Source of the DNA: an uncultured Anaerobiospirillum sp.
GTDB taxonomy: Bacteria > Pseudomonadota > Gammaproteobacteria > Enterobacterales > Succinivibrionaceae
DNA length: 39,217 nt
Direction of reading: 5' to 3'
NCBI GenBank assembly: GCA_944392765.1
Contig: CALXXU010000019.1
Coordinates: 1 to 39,217, forward strand
Of the stretch, positions 33,598 through 39,217 are shown in pieces; the first letter of the stretch is position 1; the number at the start of each line of letters is the position of its first letter. Both the position numbers and the translations under genes were made by a program. The notes under the pieces were generated by a model, which was not told where the DNA came from, did not search any database, and was given only the letters and a program-made list of their open reading frames with translations.

Positions 33598-35190
33598 GTG
33601 GTTGGCGGGGGCCAATGATGGAGGACGAGCTTGGCGGGATGAGGCTTGCGGACCAGTTGGCGGACGAGGTTGGCAGGCGCAATTTGCCCTGTGGAAAAAT
33701 ATAACCCCCAGCACCTTCGCTCAAGCTTGGGCACTGGGGGCTACCTCACCCTTAGCACGGATGAACTCAATCTCAAGCGCTAGCCCCCGTCAAAGAAGCT
33801 ACTGCAAGTTTCTCAACTTTCAACGCACGGGAACTTATTTATATAGGAGGTGTCCCGTGGTCACTCAAGCGTGGTTCACCGCTTCTAAGTTACAAAACAA
33901 GCTTTTGAGGTAACATGCCATGTTCCTGTAATCAGTCTTGCCTTGTAGTCACTGAGCAGCAAAAGCACTCTACTCAGTGCGCAAGGTAAGGGGTTGGCTC
34001 TAGATCTGACGTGGGCACGTACGACTTACGAACCACTCTTTTTACCCTCAAACATGCAGTTTCGTCATGGAGGGGGCTGATAAGCTCTGCACTAGCGCAC
34101 TTAACCTAGGATGACTTCAATCAGCATAACCTTGCAATCGGCAGATCAAGCAAGGCGTATCTTCGGTTAAGGCCCTAGCTTATGGCAGGACTGGAAGGTC
34201 ACAAGGCTCAACGACAAACTGGTCATTACCAGACATATCTAGCAGTCGGAGGAGTAGCTGAAAACTCCTGGAGCCGAACCTAAGGGATCCATTGTTTGAG
34301 GATAATGGCCTCTTCCTTGGACGCAATGCCAGCACTTATCAACATCCAAGAACATGGGAACTGATAGCTGCGACCAGCTGGCCCGCTCTTTGTGCGCATC
34401 GCACTCAGAGGCCCACGCTTGACCACCGCCGCTGCCGCTTTGAGCCAATCTGAGCTCAAAAGTCAGCGAGCCAATTAATACGATGGAAGGAGTGCATAAA
34501 GTGAGATGGTCAAAGGGCGCAAACTACAACCAGCCGTGCTCTTCACGGCTCCGATCCAAAACCCGCCTAAACTACTAGCAAGCGCAGCAAAAACGTAGAA
34601 GAAATAAGCGACAAGCTCTCGCCTAGGTGGCAAAGCGGCCCTGCTCTACCCCCAGCGCACCCCCAAAAAATTGAGCATGACACTAGGTGCATGTGAGCCA
34701 AGACGCACTTTGGACAATCGGGCACATACCCTGTTCTCAGGCAAACACAAATCTCGCCTGTTTTTACGGCGGCGAACGAGCGCCACCTTACCTTGGCAGA
34801 ATTAGCGCAAAGCACCGCAATTGGCGCAGAACACCTCTTCTGCAATGCTTACACAATCGCAAAATATGAGCCCAAATGCAAGTTTAAAATCAGCCTAGCC
34901 CGTCCCAATTGCCGCCTAAATCAAAGCGCGCCACGCAATAAAAGCCAGAGCTTTACCCCTAACTCTGAGCGCAAAGCCCGTAAATATGGGCTTTATCCAC
35001 GTGAAAGCCCAAATCAAGCCCCGCGCTGGCCTACAGCCATGCCCGTTGCAGCGAGGCTAGCCCTAGGCGCACCGATTTATTTACAAATTACCCCATATTC
35101 GGCACAAATTTGGTTGCACCGATGCAACCGCTACCCTACGCGTTCCTACTACCGCTAGTCGAGCACTCGCGTACCACCACCAATTGAATG

Positions 35191-35212
35191 AAACGTGATT
35201 TTTATCACATTT
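35191..35212. promoter_or_regulatory. Near-consensus CRP-binding site in gene-free DNA
   Basis: AAACGTGATTTTTATCACATTT fits the CRP pattern AAATGTGA-N6-TCACATTT with only one mismatch outside the central six bases. If class II on the plus strand, the start would be near 35243, with TAATTT at 35231-35236 as a weak -10. The nearest plus-strand gene starts ~890 bp away. Confidence 0.6.
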
Positions 35213-35699
35213 TACGCAAAGTTTAAGCCCTAATTTCGGCGCAATATTGCTCTGCTCAGTACGCAAATTTATTTCATGAATGGAGCGAGCAGCGCGTCTT
35301 GAGCGTCAAACGCAGCTTGAACGCAAACCTTAAAAAGGCACGATAATTTGGCTTAAAACAAGGAATCTTTATTAGCGTGCTCGTAACACAAAGCACGGTT
35401 TGAGCTAGGGCGCAACTTGCCGCGCATGTTGGAAATTTTCATAAATACAACTACGCAACATTAAGTTGAAAATTCCCCTGCCGCGACCTGATTTCAATTA
35501 TCAGTTTCGTGGGAGCTAGATATACGACAAGCGCAATTTTATGCGCTTTGCCTTGATTTTTGCTCTATCCAAAAGAACAGCTTATCAGTACAATGAATCC
35601 GAAGAGCAAGCATTTCTCGATCTATCCGCATGGGGTAGCGGGCCTGTAGTTGAGCGCACTTTACTGTGTTACAGCTGACCGGCCTAAGACCGTTTCATG

Positions 35700-35741
35700 G
35701 CTGCAACACTCTCATTGCAGCATGAGGGCTCTAGCCCTCAT
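35700..35741. repeat. Two adjacent perfect hairpins
   Basis: GCTGCAA-N8-TTGCAGC (35700-35721) is followed directly by ATGAGGGCT-ct-AGCCCTCAT (35722-35741). No T-tract follows on the plus strand. They are possibly part of a structured RNA or a paired operator. Confidence 0.6.
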
Positions 35742-36098
35742 CTAGTCAGAAGCGCCCCTCTTCCGCAATTACAGAAAAAAAAAAAAATAAGAGCCCTAGG
35801 ACTGGCCACAAACCAAGCTTTCGGGCTTATCTCAAACCCCAGCGCACGCCGGCTTGCCCCGTGCGCAACGTTAACTCCAATCGCACCGGTTTGATCAGTA
35901 AAAACCGTGAACCAAGCGCCAAGACACCAATGTTGGGTAAAAAAAGATTTATTTTTGCCGTTATCTAAATAAGAGGCCCAAAGGACTGGGCTCTAGTCGG
36001 AACGTTTGGTCGGCTGTAAGACGCACAATCGGCGTGTTACCCCTAAGGCAGGGATGCCTGAGGTTGATCATTTCGTATCGATTGAAGGTTTGGTGCTT

Positions 36099-39059
36099 AT
36101 GGCTCAAAGCAACCTCATGCTCAGCGCAATGATTTTTGTGCTCTCATGGATCGTATTTTTCGGCATCAGCCGCTTAATACGCATGAAGCTGACGGTACGA
36201 CTGATCACAGTCGCGCTGCTCTCTCTTGCGGCCGCAAGCCACCAATTGATGGTCTATTACGGCGGACTCCATGTCTTGGCCGTGCCGCATTTTGTCTTCT
36301 ACGCCACCACCTTCGCGACCAACCTGCTCTTCTTTGCCGCTCCCATTGCGGGCTTGATCTATTTCGTGGTGTTTGTGCGCTGGGTCATACGCAAAAGCCA
36401 GCGCAAGCTCAAAGCCCGTTACCACGTCAGCAAAAGGTCGACCCGTTTGGGGCGCGCCTACAGCAAGCTGCGCTATCAACTGGCGCGCTCCAAGGTCAAA
36501 GAGCGCCTCCAGCGCCGTAAGGCCTTTGCTCAGGCGCAAGCTGCCCGTCGTGCTGCCCAAGAGTTAGAGCACTTAGCCACCAGCCAAAATTCGCTCGAGA
36601 AAAACCGCGAAATTCAAGCCGAGCACGATCAGCTGCGCAGCGTCGGCACTATCACTTGGTCAAGCGGCGACGCAGACAAGATCACCTATAGTGATGGCAC
36701 CGGCAATAGCACCGTCATCGATACCCGCATCTACGATCAACACGGCTATCGCTCAGATCTCAAGACCAATACCTCCGCCAGCGAAGGCGCCCGTGCCTTA
36801 GCCAATAGCCTCTTTGGCGGCGAGAGCGACTTTGTCGATCAATGCACGGATTTTGATCCCAAGACTTTACCGGGCAATGTCGAGATTATCGCCAACTCCG
36901 AAGATTTACAACGCTTGGATGAAAGTCTGAACAGCGCTGAAAGCATGCCGCAAACCCTAATGCAGGTGGCCGCTGCTGCCCGTGCTACTGGTAAGCGTTT
37001 AGAGCAAGGAAAATTGCGCTCCTTAGTGGCTAAGGCCAAGTCGGCCCTACACCACGAGCAAGGCTCGTCCTACTATCAGGAATTAGCCCAGCGCGCCATT
37101 GAGTTTGGCATGCAGGACGAACAGGAGTTAAGCCACGATCACCGTTTTATTTCCACGCGGCCTGAGCACAAATTAGGCTTTTGGGCCAAGCTGCCGTGGC
37201 GTGCCATCGGGACCACCTGCGCCGTAAGCTGTCTTATCATACTCAACGCCGTAGCGGTATTTAGCACGGTGCAAGCCCTCAATATGCCGCAGGTCAAGTA
37301 CGTCGATGTCACCCTCGACGTACCAGTCGAGTTTGAGGGACTGCAAATCGTACAGTTATCTGACCTCAATATTGGCGGTCTGTATCCGCGCTCTCGCACC
37401 ACCAATATCGTGAGCAAGGTGATGGAGATGCATCCTGATTTAGTGGTGCTCACCGGTACCATTGCCCACGGCGATCCTGACTTAATCGAACGGCGTATGG
37501 CTCCGCTATTTGGACTTAAGGCCAGTATGGGCGTCTTCGTCTTAATCGGCGATGAGTACAACTCCAACCTCTACAGCCAAGCTCTGCACCGTTATGCCGA
37601 TCAAGCCGACACCAATATGTACTTCCTGACCAACGCCAGCAAGAACATCAATGTGGGTCTGGCCAATTTATGTGTCACTGGTATTGCCGACAGCAAGAGC
37701 CAGATGGCGCAATTTTTAAATTACGCCACCGATCCGACGATGGGACTGGCGCATGCGGTTTATGACGAGAGGATGACCACGACTGACCAGCTGCCACCGC
37801 CGCCGGTTCTGACGGACAGTGCCCGCTATCTTGCCGCCTACAATGTCGCTCAGCAAGCTGAGAGCCACGCCTGGCAAGTGTTAGCCTCAAACGAGCTGCA
37901 CAATCCGAGCACGTTAAGCGCAAATCAGCATGACCTAAGCCCAGTAGGGCAAGCAGCCGCTGTTGCTGACCAGATCGCAAGCTTCGTGCAGCAGCGCATC
38001 GCCGCACGTGTGGCTAAGATGGCTACGATTGCTGCCAATCACGCCATCGCTACGAACACCGACCACGGCCAGCGTCCGGCCGCAAGTTCGCGCGCGGCTG
38101 AGAGCTCACGCGCGGTCGCACCAAGTGACAGTGTTCCAGCTGCCAGCGCCCTGGCTACCAGCGCAGAGGTACCTCACGCCGAAATCAGCATCACCCCTTA
38201 TGGCACCCAAGATAGCCAAGCCCAATCGCTCAACAGCGGCATTGCCCCTAACAGTGGCTTTCTGCCGGTGGCCGATAACATGATGGCTGATATCAGCTCT
38301 GGTTGCATGGATGAAAATGGAAACTGTCTCCACCAAGAGGCGGGCACCACCGCTAATGCTATGGACGGAGGAATCTGTGAAGCCTGCCTCAGTACCGATC
38401 CGCAGTCGCAAGGCCCATGCGTGCGTGCAACTCAGGATCTCATGACCCAGGCCACGGCGCTCGCAGGAAGTAGTAACCATAACCTCAGTGCGCAAGAGCC
38501 AAACCAAAGCTTAGCTGAGGTGACCAGCCTCGCTCAGCTCAATAGTGAGCTTAACGCCGTTGATGGCAGCTTTAACCCAGAGTTCTATCAGCACACGCAA
38601 TTAGAACACAGCAAGATGAGCCCGATTGATGCGGCCAATTGCCCATGCTGGCACAACCTCCACTGGAAGGAGAACACCAGCCACGAGCGCTTGCTCTATG
38701 CTCTGACCAACGATAGCGTCAAGCGGGCTGACTTCAACTTGGTCTTAAGTGATAGCCCAGCCTATACCGTGGCCTTAAACCAGCTCTCCGAAGACAACTT
38801 TGACCTGATGTTAACCGGCAGCACCTATGGCGGTATGGCTCCACTCTTAAGTGGCTGGGTCAAGAACAGCAATGGCGGCTTTGTGAGCGGTCTGTACAGC
38901 ATCACCAAGCGCATGCAGCTCTACGTCAGCTCCGGCACCAACTGCTGGGCGCCCGCCCCAATTCGCCTAGGCAACTCCGGCGAAATCACCTTAATCACAG
39001 TGCACTCGCGCTATATCAGCGACGAGCTGCGCTCCCAGCGCATTTACAACTTCAATTAA
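36099..39059 (+). CDS. Membrane protein with inactive-looking metallophosphoesterase domain, ~986 aa
   Basis: The N-terminus has about four membrane helices (5-105), followed by a basic cytoplasmic-like stretch, a further helix at ~368-392, and then a domain laid out like YkuE/YaeI metallophosphoesterases. Each metal motif is altered: SDxH is SD422-L-N424; LTGD is LTGT454; GNHE is G484-D-E-Y487; the SHxP position is SD885SP; GHTHGG is GS908TY910GG. The ending PIRLG..GEITLITV is typical of the family. Roughly residues 545-870 are an Ala/Ser/Gln-rich insertion with several Cys. The fold is probably kept without catalysis (inference). ATG 36099 puts the first helix right at the N-terminus; ATG 36054 and TTG 36006 are alternatives. 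A terminator follows. Confidence 0.8.
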   Translation: MAQSNLMLSAMIFVLSWIVFFGISRLIRMKLTVRLITVALLSLAAASHQLMVYYGGLHVLAVPHFVFYATTFATNLLFFAAPIAGLIYFVVFVRWVIRKSQRKLKARYHVSKRSTRLGRAYSKLRYQLARSKVKERLQRRKAFAQAQAARRAAQELEHLATSQNSLEKNREIQAEHDQLRSVGTITWSSGDADKITYSDGTGNSTVIDTRIYDQHGYRSDLKTNTSASEGARALANSLFGGESDFVDQCTDFDPKTLPGNVEIIANSEDLQRLDESLNSAESMPQTLMQVAAAARATGKRLEQGKLRSLVAKAKSALHHEQGSSYYQELAQRAIEFGMQDEQELSHDHRFISTRPEHKLGFWAKLPWRAIGTTCAVSCLIILNAVAVFSTVQALNMPQVKYVDVTLDVPVEFEGLQIVQLSDLNIGGLYPRSRTTNIVSKVMEMHPDLVVLTGTIAHGDPDLIERRMAPLFGLKASMGVFVLIGDEYNSNLYSQALHRYADQADTNMYFLTNASKNINVGLANLCVTGIADSKSQMAQFLNYATDPTMGLAHAVYDERMTTTDQLPPPPVLTDSARYLAAYNVAQQAESHAWQVLASNELHNPSTLSANQHDLSPVGQAAAVADQIASFVQQRIAARVAKMATIAANHAIATNTDHGQRPAASSRAAESSRAVAPSDSVPAASALATSAEVPHAEISITPYGTQDSQAQSLNSGIAPNSGFLPVADNMMADISSGCMDENGNCLHQEAGTTANAMDGGICEACLSTDPQSQGPCVRATQDLMTQATALAGSSNHNLSAQEPNQSLAEVTSLAQLNSELNAVDGSFNPEFYQHTQLEHSKMSPIDAANCPCWHNLHWKENTSHERLLYALTNDSVKRADFNLVLSDSPAYTVALNQLSEDNFDLMLTGSTYGGMAPLLSGWVKNSNGGFVSGLYSITKRMQLYVSSGTNCWAPAPIRLGNSGEITLITVHSRYISDELRSQRIYNFN

Positions 39060-39080
39060 GAAGAAAGCTCCAAATCTATT

Positions 39081-39108
39081 AAGGCCCCGCTCCTGGGGCC
39101 TTACTTTT
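39081..39108 (+). terminator. Intrinsic terminator after the phosphoesterase-like gene
   Basis: AAGGCCCC-gctcct-GGGGCCTT followed by ACTTTT, 21 bases after the stop. Confidence 0.85.
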
Positions 39109-39217
39109 ACGCCACGCCCGCCGATGCGGTTCGTACCTCAAAAACCAGCTTTCTTTAGCACGGCAAATTATCACCAAAATAGCACAAGCTAATAAGATAG
39201 GTGCGTTTTTTTTTTTT

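Larger units (their letters stand above)
33227..36098. other. ~2.9 kb region without a convincing protein gene
   Basis: All frames are short (at most ~120 codons), lack good ribosome binding sites and show no family motifs. Codon usage and composition differ from the flanking genes, and the DNA turns AT-rich after ~34850. Visible elements: a 13-bp tandem repeat (33546-33597), a hairpin AAAGCCC/GGGCTTT (34973-34994), a near-consensus CRP site (35191-35212), a perfect GCAATATTGC palindrome (35241-35250), two adjacent hairpins (35700-35741) and a 13-A run at about 35774. No tRNA or tmRNA signature was found. Candidates are regulatory RNAs, decayed genes or a long control region. Confidence 0.5.

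Noticed and set aside
34239-34448. 69-codon minus-strand frame with a CWHC motif
   Set aside because: No ribosome binding site, no support from neighbours, and the Cys pair alone is not evidence of a zinc domain.

Overview
The window looks like a chromosomal segment of a gammaproteobacterium. The clues are a tRNA-Cys/tRNA-Leu(UAA) cluster like the E. coli glyW-cysT-leuZ neighbourhood, an XseA-type exonuclease VII large subunit, a CscB/CscA-like sucrose pair and a near-consensus CRP site. The large, Ala/Gln-rich proteins and the lineage-specific paralogue cluster make me suspect an anaerobic gut lineage such as Succinivibrionaceae. That placement is inference; no 16S or other marker gene is present.

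Left third (1-11.9 kb): a cluster of related proteins (1-513 partial, 1146-2297, 2508-3632, 3961-6117, 7308-8876, 9164-11911) plus two broken relatives (about 793-1018 and 6131-6211). The larger members start with one or two copies of a ~85-residue beta-rich module (core GFIAQR..RxDGSYRCxLR, then EFGPI.F...F...YPQLK). All share a C-terminal region whose layout resembles an IS4/IS1634-type DDE transposase. Several members have lost the second acidic position. I read them as domesticated or decaying transposase-derived proteins. A 171-bp MITE-like element with 26-bp inverted repeats and a 5-bp target duplication sits exactly at the stop codon of the first one. A DUF606/YdcZ-type membrane transporter lies inside the cluster, 21 bp upstream of the 522-residue member.

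Middle (12-23 kb): a secreted DUF1036-like small protein, a tRNA operon Cys-Leu-Cys with a near-perfect sigma70 promoter and a terminator, xseA, a convergent unrecognised gene for a ~2190-residue protein, and a HIT-family protein.

Right part (23.1-33.1 kb): a sucrose-use pair, a LacY/CscB-type permease followed by a GH32 sucrose hydrolase. Upstream lies an unusual set of TGCAAA palindromes, a 17-bp dyad and a weak CRP-like site; between the two genes is a structured leader. Next come, on the minus strand, a ~1466-residue AAA-ATPase-like protein with a degenerate PD-(D/E)XK nuclease end, and a methyl-accepting chemotaxis protein with its own terminator.

Right end (33.1-39.2 kb): almost 3 kb without a convincing gene, containing a near-consensus CRP site and several small repeats. 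It is followed by a membrane protein with the full layout of a YkuE/YaeI-type metallophosphoesterase but with nearly all metal ligands replaced.

The most unusual content is threefold: the transposase-like paralogue cluster, the two proteins that keep enzyme folds but have lost catalytic residues, and the giant low-complexity proteins.
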